13,728 nucleotides of DNA from Candidatus Woesearchaeota archaeon (GTDB lineage Archaea; Nanobdellota; Nanobdellia; Woesearchaeales; GW2011-AR4), in NCBI GenBank assembly GCA_018303645.1, contig JAGVXR010000063.1, forward strand, positions 1 to 13,728, in the 5' to 3' direction. Below are positions 1 through 5,933 of the stretch, piece after piece. Every line of letters begins with the position of its first letter. Position 1 is the stretch's first letter. The notes beneath the pieces are model-generated. The model ran no database searches. It was not told where the DNA came from and saw only the letters and a list, made by a program, of their open reading frames with translations. The position numbers and the translations under genes are program-made.

Positions 1-124
1 TCTAGACGAGGAATTAGTTGCTGAAATAATCAAAGCTCTTTCTACTGGCAAGTTCCGCAACAAAAGCCATGTCATAGAGTACGCTGTGAAGAAACTGCTC
101 GAGCAAGAGGTGCAAAATGGCTGA
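1..124 (+). CDS. Ribbon-helix-helix (RHH/CopG-like) small protein, 5' end outside window
   Basis: The open frame entering the window (codons from base 2) gives 40 residues ending at TGA 122-124. Its core reads EEx8-9LSTGKFRNKSHVIEYAVKKLL, the helix-turn-helix half of a ribbon-helix-helix DNA-binding domain, in which 'GxFxNKSHxxEYAVKKLL' corresponds to the loop and second helix. Compared with the complete 47-residue paralogue at 1002-1145, only about 8 N-terminal residues, including the DNA-contacting beta strand, should be missing. RHH proteins of this size normally dimerise and bind operators, often of their own operon. The last 8 bases overlap the start of the next membrane-protein gene, so the two are probably translationally coupled. 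The family call is good; the target DNA is unknown. Confidence 0.72.
   Translation, partial: LDEELVAEIIKALSTGKFRNKSHVIEYAVKKLLEQEVQNG
107..112 (+). promoter_or_regulatory. Strong Shine-Dalgarno inside the upstream RHH gene
   Basis: GAGGTG, a full match to the archaeal anti-Shine-Dalgarno CACCTC, lies 4 bases before ATG 117 and inside the last codons of the RHH gene. It supports the ATG at 117 as the real start and suggests reinitiation or coupled translation. Confidence 0.65.
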
Positions 125-998
125 AGCAAACGAGCTTGAGCAGATGGCAAAAACTGCTCCAACTCTGCCTCAGGAGAAAAAGGAAGTTAGTGCTTGGGAA
201 AGTGGTTTAGAAGAAATTGCAAATGCTGGAAAGAATGTAGGGGCAATAGCAGCAGAAGTAGCCTCTCCTTTTATGTTTTCTGGAGAGAATAGAGTAAATG
301 CAATGGTAAATGCATATCCCTTATCTTTAGGAGCAAGAGTAGAAGACATAATGGCAAAAAAGCCAATTGACTTGAAATCTAATATTAAGTCTGCAAAAGA
401 ATCTTTTGTCGGAACTGCAATAACACCTGGACTTGCTGCCATGTTCAAGTACATTGAAGTTGCAAGGCAATATGTTGCAAACCTATACGGCCCAATTGCA
501 GGAGGTGCAGCAGCAGTTGGTTCATTGGCTCTTGGGCAGGCTGCATTTATAGGGGGCTATATGGGATTAAACCATATAGTGCAAAATTTCAGCTCTAAGG
601 GTTTGTACAACAAATTCAAAAATGATTATCCAACAGCTATCAAAAATACTTGGAAATATGTGTTGCTTTTAAGCGCAATCAATCCTTTATTTTTAGCTCC
701 ATATGGTATACCTGTACAATTAGCTTATGGTGCTTTAATGTCGTTCTTGTTCAGATTAGTGATTAAGGCAAAAGAAGCAAAGTTCAGCAATCTTGTCTCT
801 GCAATGAACCCAATTCCTTACATAAGCGGAGCATTAACCTCAACGGCAAAGCTCGCAAAAAGTGTAATATACAACCTTGTAATATACAACCCATTGAAAG
901 CCCTCTACGAAATAGGCAGCAATTTCTACAAATCAGCTCCAAAATCTCCAGCAGCTCCAACAAATGCACAGCAAGCGGCAGCTCCAGCACACGGATAA
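117..998 (+). CDS. Unrecognised multi-pass membrane protein, paralogue 1 of 3
   Basis: I do not recognise this 293-residue family. An acidic/polar N-terminus (about 1-40) is followed by an amphipathic or weakly hydrophobic stretch (41-110). Membrane-like segments lie near 124-155 (Gly/Ala-rich, ending GGYMGLNHIV), 179-194 and 197-216. A conserved block NPIPYISGALTSTAKLAK (231-248) and the motif IYNPLKALYEI (256-266) come next. The tail is Ala/Pro/Gln-rich, low-complexity, probably disordered. The later two membrane proteins share the order of these blocks: GGY.G..H, a hydrophobic hairpin after 'YG', a 'MNP' or 'LNP' block, and an Ala/Pro tail. The start is fixed by a GAGGTG Shine-Dalgarno. 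It overlaps the preceding RHH gene and is 3 bases from the next one, so it is part of one operon. Function unknown; there is no catalytic motif and no obvious signal peptide. Confidence 0.75.
   Translation: MAEANELEQMAKTAPTLPQEKKEVSAWESGLEEIANAGKNVGAIAAEVASPFMFSGENRVNAMVNAYPLSLGARVEDIMAKKPIDLKSNIKSAKESFVGTAITPGLAAMFKYIEVARQYVANLYGPIAGGAAAVGSLALGQAAFIGGYMGLNHIVQNFSSKGLYNKFKNDYPTAIKNTWKYVLLLSAINPLFLAPYGIPVQLAYGALMSFLFRLVIKAKEAKFSNLVSAMNPIPYISGALTSTAKLAKSVIYNLVIYNPLKALYEIGSNFYKSAPKSPAAPTNAQQAAAPAHG
864..891 (+). repeat. In-frame 15-bp tandem duplication
   Basis: The 13-mer GTAATATACAACC occurs at 864-876 and again at 879-891, a 15-base period. It encodes VIYNL then VIYNP. The paralogue at 1135-1950 has only one VIYNP at the matching place, so five residues were probably duplicated in paralogue 1 without breaking the frame. 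Confidence 0.7.
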
Positions 999-1001
999 AA
1001 A

Positions 1002-1145
1002 ATGAAGCAAAAACTCAGCATCACAATTGACGAGGAAGCAGTTTTTGATATTCTAAAAACTATTGAAAGCGGCAGATTCCGAAATAAAAGCCACTTTGTG
1101 GAATATGCAGTCAAAAAACTGCTAGAGGAGGAAAATGGCAGATAG
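1002..1145 (+). CDS. Ribbon-helix-helix small protein, complete (47 aa)
   Basis: This 47-residue gene begins MKQKLSITIDEEAV, a basic beta strand (KLSITI) followed by the first helix, then ESGRFRNKSHFVEYAVKKLL, the loop and second helix of an RHH/CopG-type domain. It aligns over its whole length with the partial protein at the window start, sharing RNKSH and EYAVKKLLE. It begins 3 bases after the stop of membrane paralogue 1 and its last 11 bases overlap the start of paralogue 2. No Shine-Dalgarno is visible before ATG 1002, so translation may be coupled to the gene upstream. Inferred role: dimeric DNA-binding regulator, perhaps of this operon. An antitoxin role is possible because many RHH antitoxins are this size, but the partner does not resemble a known toxin. 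Confidence 0.72.
   Translation: MKQKLSITIDEEAVFDILKTIESGRFRNKSHFVEYAVKKLLEEENGR
1125..1131 (+). promoter_or_regulatory. Strong Shine-Dalgarno inside RHH gene 2
   Basis: GAGGAGG lies 3 bases before ATG 1135, within the Glu-rich end of the RHH gene. This is the same arrangement as at 107-112, so the coupling has been kept in both copies of the pair. Confidence 0.6.
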
Positions 1146-1950
1146 CGAAAAGCCAGAGGAAAATAAGGAAGAAAAGCATCAAAGTACTCTGGAAAGCGTG
1201 TTTAGTGAGTTAGGAAGCTTTGCAAAAAAGGCTTTAGCAATTGGCGCTGTTGCTGCATTGCCATTTATGTATTCCTATTTTGACCCTTCCCATGTAACAA
1301 GGGCGCAGGTTTTTGCCTACACAACAACAGCAGGGCATGCCACAGCAAATGTAATACGAGGGAAATCTCCTTTTGAGAAGCTTGTCCAAAGAGCGGCTGT
1401 AACAACAACATTGTCTTACCCGCTGGCTGAAACTTTCAAGGGCTTAAATCAGCTGGAAGCAAAAGTTGCAGAGAGTTATGGAACAATACCAGCAAAAGCT
1501 GCAAAAATCGCGCCATGGATATTTGCAGCGCAGCCTGCATATGTAGTAGCAGATACTGCAGCGATGTACGGCGTTGGAAAAGAATTCAAGAAAACCATAT
1601 GGTCAAGAATTAAGTCTGTATTTTATTGGTTGGCACTGCCTTCGGCAATAAATGTTGGGTTTCTGTACACATACGGGCTTCTTCCTCAAATGGCTGTGTC
1701 AGGAGCCTTGTCTTTTGCTTACGGGTTTATGCAGGCAATGAGGGGCGGGGAAGGCAGCATCAAGAATCTAGTCAATGCATTAAACCCATTCAGCTATGCC
1801 AGTGCAGGATTAACAGCAACAGGAAAGCTGGCAAAAGCAGTCATCTATAACCCATTAAAAGCGCTCTATGAAATAAGCAGCGGCTATACAAAGAAGGCTG
1901 CTGAATCAGTAAAGCCGCAGGCTCCAACAGCAGAAGCACCAGCACGTTAA
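1135..1950 (+). CDS. Unrecognised multi-pass membrane protein, paralogue 2 of 3
   Basis: A 271-residue protein of the same unrecognised family as the gene at 117-998. The C-terminal half matches paralogue 1 most clearly: LPSAIN (168-173), a hydrophobic pair about 163-200 around 'YGLLPQMAVSGALSFAYG', NALNPFSYASAGLTATGKLA (214-233) and VIYNPLKALYEI (236-247). The N-terminus is a charged Glu/Lys-rich region (1-22) followed by a hydrophobic stretch near 30-48 (KKALAIGAVAALPFMYSYF). A middle segment near 125-148 (WIFAAQPAYVVADTAAMYG) may also enter the membrane. The tail (about 255-271) is Ala/Pro-rich. It overlaps the RHH gene by 11 bases and has a strong Shine-Dalgarno. Function unknown. Confidence 0.75.
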   Translation: MADSEKPEENKEEKHQSTLESVFSELGSFAKKALAIGAVAALPFMYSYFDPSHVTRAQVFAYTTTAGHATANVIRGKSPFEKLVQRAAVTTTLSYPLAETFKGLNQLEAKVAESYGTIPAKAAKIAPWIFAAQPAYVVADTAAMYGVGKEFKKTIWSRIKSVFYWLALPSAINVGFLYTYGLLPQMAVSGALSFAYGFMQAMRGGEGSIKNLVNALNPFSYASAGLTATGKLAKAVIYNPLKALYEISSGYTKKAAESVKPQAPTAEAPAR

Positions 1951-1965
1951 TAATCAAAAAATAAA

Positions 1966-2721
1966 ATGTCAGAAACACTTGAAGACAAAGTCCACAGCAA
2001 AGACAGCAAGGGCTTTATGAAGAAAGCATTGAAGCTTGGGTTTAACTTAGCTGTAGCAGGAGCAACAACAGCGTTAAGTATATCTTTAGTTGGCAATCTA
2101 GGTATTCTTGTTGGCGGAGCTTTTGCAGGCGGAGGCGCTATTGGAAACATAATAAAAAGAAAGCCGCTGATTGACACCGTTAACGAGGCTCTTACAGTGT
2201 ACTCAGCAGTAAATGCAGTAATCCATCCTTTAGTTTGGCTCGGCGACGTTACATTTCCATTAATTCCAAACGAAACAATCTTGGGAAAGATAGCTAGAGG
2301 TGTTTATGCTTCAACTGCATATAACGCAGTATTTCTGGGTGGGTATAGGGGAGCAACCCACTTGATTGACAACTATTTTAATCCTATTGGAATCACTAAA
2401 TCAATAAAAGATAATTTTTATAATTGGTACCAAAGAATAGGGCTTGGCTTTTCGCCTTGGTATGCTTTAGATGCAAATGGCATTAAAACATTATTTGGAT
2501 TGCCAACTTTTGCAGTTGGCGCGCCCATTGTTGGTTTTTACAATGCGGTTAAGCCAGTTAAAACAGAGAAAACTGAATTTCAGTGGATGAATCCGTTTTA
2601 TTTAGCTAATAGAGCGACTAGCGGAGCGAGAAAAATATACAGGGAGGCTGCAACAGCTGTCTCTGACATAGGAGCTGCTGTAAGGGGAGCAGCACCAACT
2701 CCACAGCCAAAACCAGCTTAA
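1966..2721 (+). CDS. Unrecognised membrane protein, paralogue 3 of 3, without RHH partner
   Basis: A 251-residue protein, more diverged than the first two. Residues 22-62 are strongly hydrophobic and Gly/Ala-rich (two likely segments). IIKRKPLID (62-70) corresponds to the 'RGKSPFEKL' region of paralogue 2. FLGGYRGATHLIDNYF (123-138) matches GGYMGLNHIVQNF of paralogue 1, and FGLPTFAVGAPIVGFYNAV (177-195) matches its GIPVQLAYGALMSF segment. QWMNPFYLANRATSG (206-220) is the MNP block, and the tail is Ala/Pro/Gln-rich. It starts 15 bases after paralogue 2 with no RHH gene and no clear Shine-Dalgarno between. Its stop shares the palindrome TTAA with the stop of the convergent vapC. Function unknown; membership of the family rests on block order, not on high identity. 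Confidence 0.7.
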   Translation: MSETLEDKVHSKDSKGFMKKALKLGFNLAVAGATTALSISLVGNLGILVGGAFAGGGAIGNIIKRKPLIDTVNEALTVYSAVNAVIHPLVWLGDVTFPLIPNETILGKIARGVYASTAYNAVFLGGYRGATHLIDNYFNPIGITKSIKDNFYNWYQRIGLGFSPWYALDANGIKTLFGLPTFAVGAPIVGFYNAVKPVKTEKTEFQWMNPFYLANRATSGARKIYREAATAVSDIGAAVRGAAPTPQPKPA

Positions 2722-3101
2722 ATTAAAACAGCTTCCTTAAACCCCTTAAAATGAGGATCTCCTGTCACAATTTTTGCGCCTAATTTGCGCGCTGTCAGCA
2801 AAACTATAGAATCAGCCAATCCAAAATCTTTAACCTTTTTTCTTGTTTCGGCATGCAAAATGCCAGCTTCTTTTGCAAATTCCATACTTATTCCGTAAAC
2901 ATTTGATAAACTTGTTATGGTTTTATTTCCAAGCTCTACATCTCTTTTTTCTCGTGCTCCTACACTGCTAACTTCTGCAATTGTTATTAAAGAAGTAAAA
3001 ATTTTATTTTCTTCTGATTCTACAATCTCTTTAACTCTTTTTCCTTTATCACTTTCGATAAAATATTCTATCCAAGCATGAGCATCAACAACATATCTCA
3101 T
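2718..3101 (-). CDS. vapC: VapC-type PIN-domain ribonuclease toxin
   Basis: The 127-residue protein is a complete PIN domain, the usual size for VapC. The acidic residues that bind catalytic Mg/Mn are all present: Asp6 in VVDAHAWIEYF, Glu43 in TIAEVSS, Asp97 in GLADSIVLLTA and Asp115 in IVTGDPHF. VapC toxins cleave RNA, typically tRNA or rRNA, and are neutralised by the VapB encoded upstream. The vapB stop overlaps this start by 4 bases (ATGA), the usual VapB-VapC layout. Nothing is broken in it. The exact RNA target cannot be told from sequence. Confidence 0.92.
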   Translation of the reverse strand: MRYVVDAHAWIEYFIESDKGKRVKEIVESEENKIFTSLITIAEVSSVGAREKRDVELGNKTITSLSNVYGISMEFAKEAGILHAETRKKVKDFGLADSIVLLTARKLGAKIVTGDPHFKGFKEAVLI

Positions 3102-3301
3102 TCTTCAATTTGCCCCTTAAATTCATCCTCGTGTGTAAAAGACCTCATACCCTTGAATATTCCAAATCCGCTTATTTTGGCTTTTTTAACTTCTAACTTT
3201 ATAGTATCCCCTATATGCAATGACTCTTGCTCCAGCACTTCTTTTGGAATTCTAGCCATGACAGAGCCGCCTACCTTTCTTAATTTTGTTAGCACTTCCA
3301 T
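3098..3301 (-). CDS. vapB: AbrB/SpoVT-type antitoxin
   Basis: The 67-residue protein has an N-terminal swapped-hairpin AbrB/MazE-like domain: LTKLRKVGGSVMARIPKEVL (4-23) followed by LHIGDTIKLEV (28-38). Residues 46-67 (FGIFKGMRSFTHEDEFKGQ) form the short C-terminal part that in this family wraps the VapC toxin. It should bind and inhibit the VapC encoded in the overlapping gene, and as a complex repress its own promoter. The start is supported by GGTGAT 5 bases upstream, with a TATA-like box behind it. Confidence 0.88.
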   Translation of the reverse strand: MEVLTKLRKVGGSVMARIPKEVLEQESLHIGDTIKLEVKKAKISGFGIFKGMRSFTHEDEFKGQIEE

Positions 3302-3313
3302 ATTAAATCACCA

Positions 3314-3330
3314 ATATAATTAAATTATAT
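3314..3330 (-). promoter_or_regulatory. Perfect palindrome, candidate VapBC operator
   Basis: ATATAATT-A-AATTATAT is a perfect inverted repeat with a one-base centre, placed between the TATA-like box and the vapB start and covering the expected transcription start. VapB antitoxins bind such dyads to autoregulate. The high AT content of the area means a chance palindrome is possible. Confidence 0.45.
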
Positions 3331-3335
3331 GATAA

Positions 3336-3350
3336 GTTATATTTAAATAT
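3336..3350 (-). promoter_or_regulatory. vapBC TATA-like promoter element
   Basis: On the minus strand the sequence reads ATATTTAAATATAAC. A start of transcription about 25 bases downstream would fall near 3316-3318, leaving a short leader that carries GGTGAT (3312-3307), 5 bases before ATG 3301. Position and composition fit an archaeal promoter. Confidence 0.55.
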
Positions 3351-3385
3351 TTCTATTAGAATTTCATTTTATGTTTGTTTTGTTT

Positions 3386-4321
3386 TTAGTGCGTCCAGTC
3401 CAGCACAGCGCCTTTTCCGCCTGTAAGCCACTTGTAGCACTCCAAGGCGGCCTTTGCGCCTTCGCCTGCCGCAATTACCGTCTGCTTGAAAGGAACAGGT
3501 GTTATATCGCCGCATGCAAAAATACCAGAATGTGAGGTATTGCCCCTCTCGTCAACAATTATCTCTTTTTTCTCATTAACCTTTACAAGGTGCTGCACAA
3601 AAGAAGTGTCAACCACATAGCCTATCTCAATAAAGATGCCATCAGCCTTAAGCTCTTTCCTTTCTTTTGTCGCAATATTCTCGACTGCAATTCCATCGAC
3701 ATTTTTGTCGCCTATGACTTTAACTGGGATGCTGTTTAGCACAAGCTCTATGATTGGGCTGCTCTTTAATTTTTCAACTGTTACTTCATCAGCCCTGAAA
3801 GAATCCCTCCTGTGAACCAGGTAAACCTTTTTTGCAATTGTTGCAAGCTCCAAAGCGCCTTCAACAGCAGAATTGCCGCCCCCAATAACCGCTACGCTTC
3901 TGTTTTTGTATAAAGGCGCATCGCAGGTCACGCATGTTGAAACACCTCTCCCAAGAAACTTGTCCTCGTTTGGAATTCCAAGTGATTTTGGAACTTTCCC
4001 GTAAGCAAGAATCAATGCCTTGCATTCGTAAGACTCTTCGTTGGCTAAAATTATCCTGAACCCGGTTTCAGTTTTGTCAGCCTTGACAGCCTTGCCCATA
4101 ATCAGCTCGGCGCCGAATCCAATTGCCTCATTTTGAAACCGCTGCATAAGCTCTATTCCGCTCATAGGCCCTGTGCCTGGGTAGTTTTCAATGTGGCTTG
4201 TCAGATTAGTCTGGCCGCCTACATCAATGCTCAATATTGCGGTTTTCAGCTTCTTCCTACAGGTATAGACTGCCGCTGTCAAGCCTGCAGCGCCTGCCCC
4301 GATGATGATTACGTCATGCAT
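3386..4321 (-). CDS. trxB: Thioredoxin reductase (FAD/NAD(P)-dependent)
   Basis: The 311-residue length is standard for low-molecular-weight thioredoxin reductase. The order is FAD-binding GAGAAG (8-13), a first FAD-domain segment with GGQTNLTSHIENYPG (35-49), the redox-active CVTC (Cys130 and Cys133) followed by Asp134, the NAD(P) dinucleotide motif GGGNSAVEGA (147-156), HRRDSFR (170-176), and the closing FAD motif FACGDITPVPFKQTVIAAGE (268-287). The HRRxxxR basic cluster is the kind that binds the 2'-phosphate of NADPH, so NADPH preference is likely. It would reduce a thioredoxin-like partner in the cytosol; no stand-alone thioredoxin is in the window, but a thioredoxin-fold DUF255 protein is encoded two genes upstream. 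It has its own TATA-like box and probably a leaderless mRNA. Confidence 0.93.
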   Translation of the reverse strand: MHDVIIIGAGAAGLTAAVYTCRKKLKTAILSIDVGGQTNLTSHIENYPGTGPMSGIELMQRFQNEAIGFGAELIMGKAVKADKTETGFRIILANEESYECKALILAYGKVPKSLGIPNEDKFLGRGVSTCVTCDAPLYKNRSVAVIGGGNSAVEGALELATIAKKVYLVHRRDSFRADEVTVEKLKSSPIIELVLNSIPVKVIGDKNVDGIAVENIATKERKELKADGIFIEIGYVVDTSFVQHLVKVNEKKEIIVDERGNTSHSGIFACGDITPVPFKQTVIAAGEGAKAALECYKWLTGGKGAVLDWTH

Positions 4322-4340
4322 AAATCTCAGAAATTATACT

Positions 4341-4352
4341 AATTTTAAAAAG
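4341..4352 (-). promoter_or_regulatory. trxB TATA-like box
   Basis: The minus strand reads CTTTTTAAAATT, centred about 25 bases before ATG 4321, which would place the transcription start at the start codon itself. It lies in the 40-base gap between the ancestral end of the aminopeptidase gene and trxB. Confidence 0.45.
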
Positions 4353-4361
4353 GTTGTTGTT

Positions 4362-4427
4362 TTACTTCCACTCCCTCAGCATTTCCATCATCAGCCTTAC
4401 AGTCGCTCCAGTGGCTCCTTTTGTCAG
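4362..4427 (-). other. Displaced C-terminal codons of the aminopeptidase
   Basis: Read from 4427 down to TAA at 4364-4362, these 22 codons give LTKGATGATVRLMMEML plus REWK and stop, the conserved end of M17 aminopeptidases. They are now in a different frame from the main ORF and are probably not translated unless the frame is restored. Confidence 0.85.
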
Positions 4428-4428
4428 A

Positions 4429-4496
4429 ACTCCTTTGTCAACTTTGCTCCAGACTGTTGTGCACTCCTTTGTCAACTTTGCTCCAGACTGTTGTGC
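4429..4496. repeat. Exact 34-bp tandem duplication
   Basis: Bases 4429-4462 and 4463-4496 are identical 34-mers beginning ACTCCTTTGTCAAC and ending CTGTTGTGC. Thirty-four is not a multiple of three, so the copy shifts the reading frame of the minus-strand aminopeptidase gene. Perfect identity says the event is recent or artefactual. Confidence 0.97.
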
Positions 4497-5895
4497 CTAT
4501 GTCAATGTGCAGCCACGGCACTTCATTTACAAAATTCTTCAGAAACATTGCTGCTGTTATCACTCCTGCCTCTCCTTCGTCGCCAATGTGCTTTACGTCA
4601 GCAATGTCGCTTTTCAGGCTTTCATCATATTCCTGCCATAAAGGCAATTCCCAAACCTTTTCAAGACTTTTTACAGACGCATTATTCAGATTTTTTCTCA
4701 AGTCGTCATCTGTGCATACAAAAGGCGTTCCAACATAGCCGAGCACAACAAGGCTTGCGCCTGTCAGGGTTGCAATGTCAATGATTGCCTGCGGCTTCTT
4801 CTCAGCGGCATAGCTTAAAGCATCTGCCAAAATCAATCTGCCTTCTGCATCTGTGTTTTTAATCTCAACTGTCATTCCATTGTAAGCTGTCAATACGTCA
4901 TCCGGCCTGTAGGAGGCTGCATCAATCATGTTCTCGCACAATGGGGTTACAACAACAAGGCTAATAGGTATTTTTAATTTAGAGCAAGCCTCTGCAATGT
5001 GCATTGCCGCAACTGCCCCTCCTTTGTCATCCTTCATGTTCAGTATATAGGGATAAGGCTTCAAATTCAACCCTCCGCTGTCAAATGTAACCCCCTTGCC
5101 GACTATTGCAATTGGCTTTTTGTTTTTAGCACCATGATATTCAATGACAACAAGCCTTGGCTTGTTTATGCTGCCTTTTGCAACTCCGATAAAGCAGCCC
5201 ATCTTCATCTTTTCAATCTGCTTCTCATCAAATATTATGCATTTTAAGTTATTTTTTTTTGCAATTTCCTTTGCATAGCTTGCCACGTATTCAGGCGTTG
5301 CGACATTTGGTGGCGTGTTTACCAAGTCTCTTGTTTTGTTGACAGCATCAGCAACAACAGAAGCATATTGCATTTCACTATCAAAATTTTTATTTGAGCT
5401 TGTTATTATTGTGATTTGTTTTATGGATTTTATCTTATCCCTGTCTTTTGTTTTGTATTCTGTAAATCTGTACAACCCAATCAAAGAGCTTAATGCAATT
5501 TTCTCAACCAATTCCTCATCTTTGAATTTCCCATTGCCGAAAGAACTTAAGAAAATGCTGAAGCTTTCCGTTGAATTGTCCCTCAGCCTTTTTGATGCAT
5601 CAGCAATTATCGCTGATAAAACATCAAAATTGTATTTTTTCTCCCCGCCCAGGCCGACTAAAACAATGTTTTTTATGTTTTTATTTGTATAAACACTTTT
5701 TATTTCGCCTTTTTCCGCTTTAAAGCCGTTGTTTTTTATGCACGAACTTATAATACCGCCAAATTGCATGTCCAATTTTTTAAATTCTTCATTCAAACTC
5801 AATTTTTCCTTAAAAAATCCTATCAATAAAGCGCTGTCTTTAACTTTGGTTAATTCCTTCTTCAATGCTTTTACAGAAATAGATGAACTTTCCAT
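4438..5895 (-). CDS. pepA: M17 leucyl aminopeptidase, C-terminus frameshifted by a 34-bp duplication
   Basis: This cytosolic metallopeptidase removes N-terminal residues from peptides. Residues 1-180 form the variable N-terminal domain; RDLVNTPPN (189-197) starts the catalytic domain. All active-site residues align with bovine lens aminopeptidase at identical spacing: metal ligands Lys267, Asp272, Asp290, Asp349 and Glu351, and catalytic Lys279 and Arg353 (motifs VGKGVTFDSGG and NTDAEGRL). The ORF ends after 485 residues with an odd HNSLEQS. A 34-bp tandem duplication (4429-4496) follows Val478 and shifts the frame. Removing one copy restores a 499-residue protein ending GVLTKGATGATVRLMMEML..., the usual M17 C-terminus, with a stop at 4362-4364. 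Catalytic residues survive, but the last helix, which packs in the hexamer, is lost. Partial function, pseudogenisation or an assembly error are all possible. ATG 5895 has a TATA-like box 25 bases upstream. Confidence 0.9.
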   Translation of the reverse strand: MESSSISVKALKKELTKVKDSALLIGFFKEKLSLNEEFKKLDMQFGGIISSCIKNNGFKAEKGEIKSVYTNKNIKNIVLVGLGGEKKYNFDVLSAIIADASKRLRDNSTESFSIFLSSFGNGKFKDEELVEKIALSSLIGLYRFTEYKTKDRDKIKSIKQITIITSSNKNFDSEMQYASVVADAVNKTRDLVNTPPNVATPEYVASYAKEIAKKNNLKCIIFDEKQIEKMKMGCFIGVAKGSINKPRLVVIEYHGAKNKKPIAIVGKGVTFDSGGLNLKPYPYILNMKDDKGGAVAAMHIAEACSKLKIPISLVVVTPLCENMIDAASYRPDDVLTAYNGMTVEIKNTDAEGRLILADALSYAAEKKPQAIIDIATLTGASLVVLGYVGTPFVCTDDDLRKNLNNASVKSLEKVWELPLWQEYDESLKSDIADVKHIGDEGEAGVITAAMFLKNFVNEVPWLHIDIGTTVWSKVDKGVHNSLEQS

Positions 5896-5913
5896 AAACC
5901 TAGTAATTTTGAA

Positions 5914-5925
5914 GTTATTTATTAA
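5914..5925 (-). promoter_or_regulatory. Aminopeptidase TATA-like box
   Basis: The minus strand reads TTAATAAATAAC, centred about 25 bases before ATG 5895, in the 38-base gap after the DUF255 gene. It fits a leaderless transcript, although cotranscription from upstream is also possible. Confidence 0.4.
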
Positions 5926-5933
5926 GCTTTTGA

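Noticed and set aside
1..1145. RHH-membrane pairs as an established type II toxin-antitoxin system
   Set aside because: The RHH could be an antitoxin, but the partners are about 270-290 residue membrane proteins with no similarity to a toxin I know; kept only as one hypothesis.
4429..4496. 34-bp direct repeat as a CRISPR unit or mobile-element end
   Set aside because: The two copies abut with no spacer, there are only two, and the repeat lies inside a coding region whose frame is restored by removing one.
4302..4784. Long + strand open frames across the trxB/aminopeptidase junction
   Set aside because: They are antisense to two well-supported enzymes, show low-complexity Cys/Leu/Gln-rich translation and no domain; part of their length comes from the 34-bp duplication.
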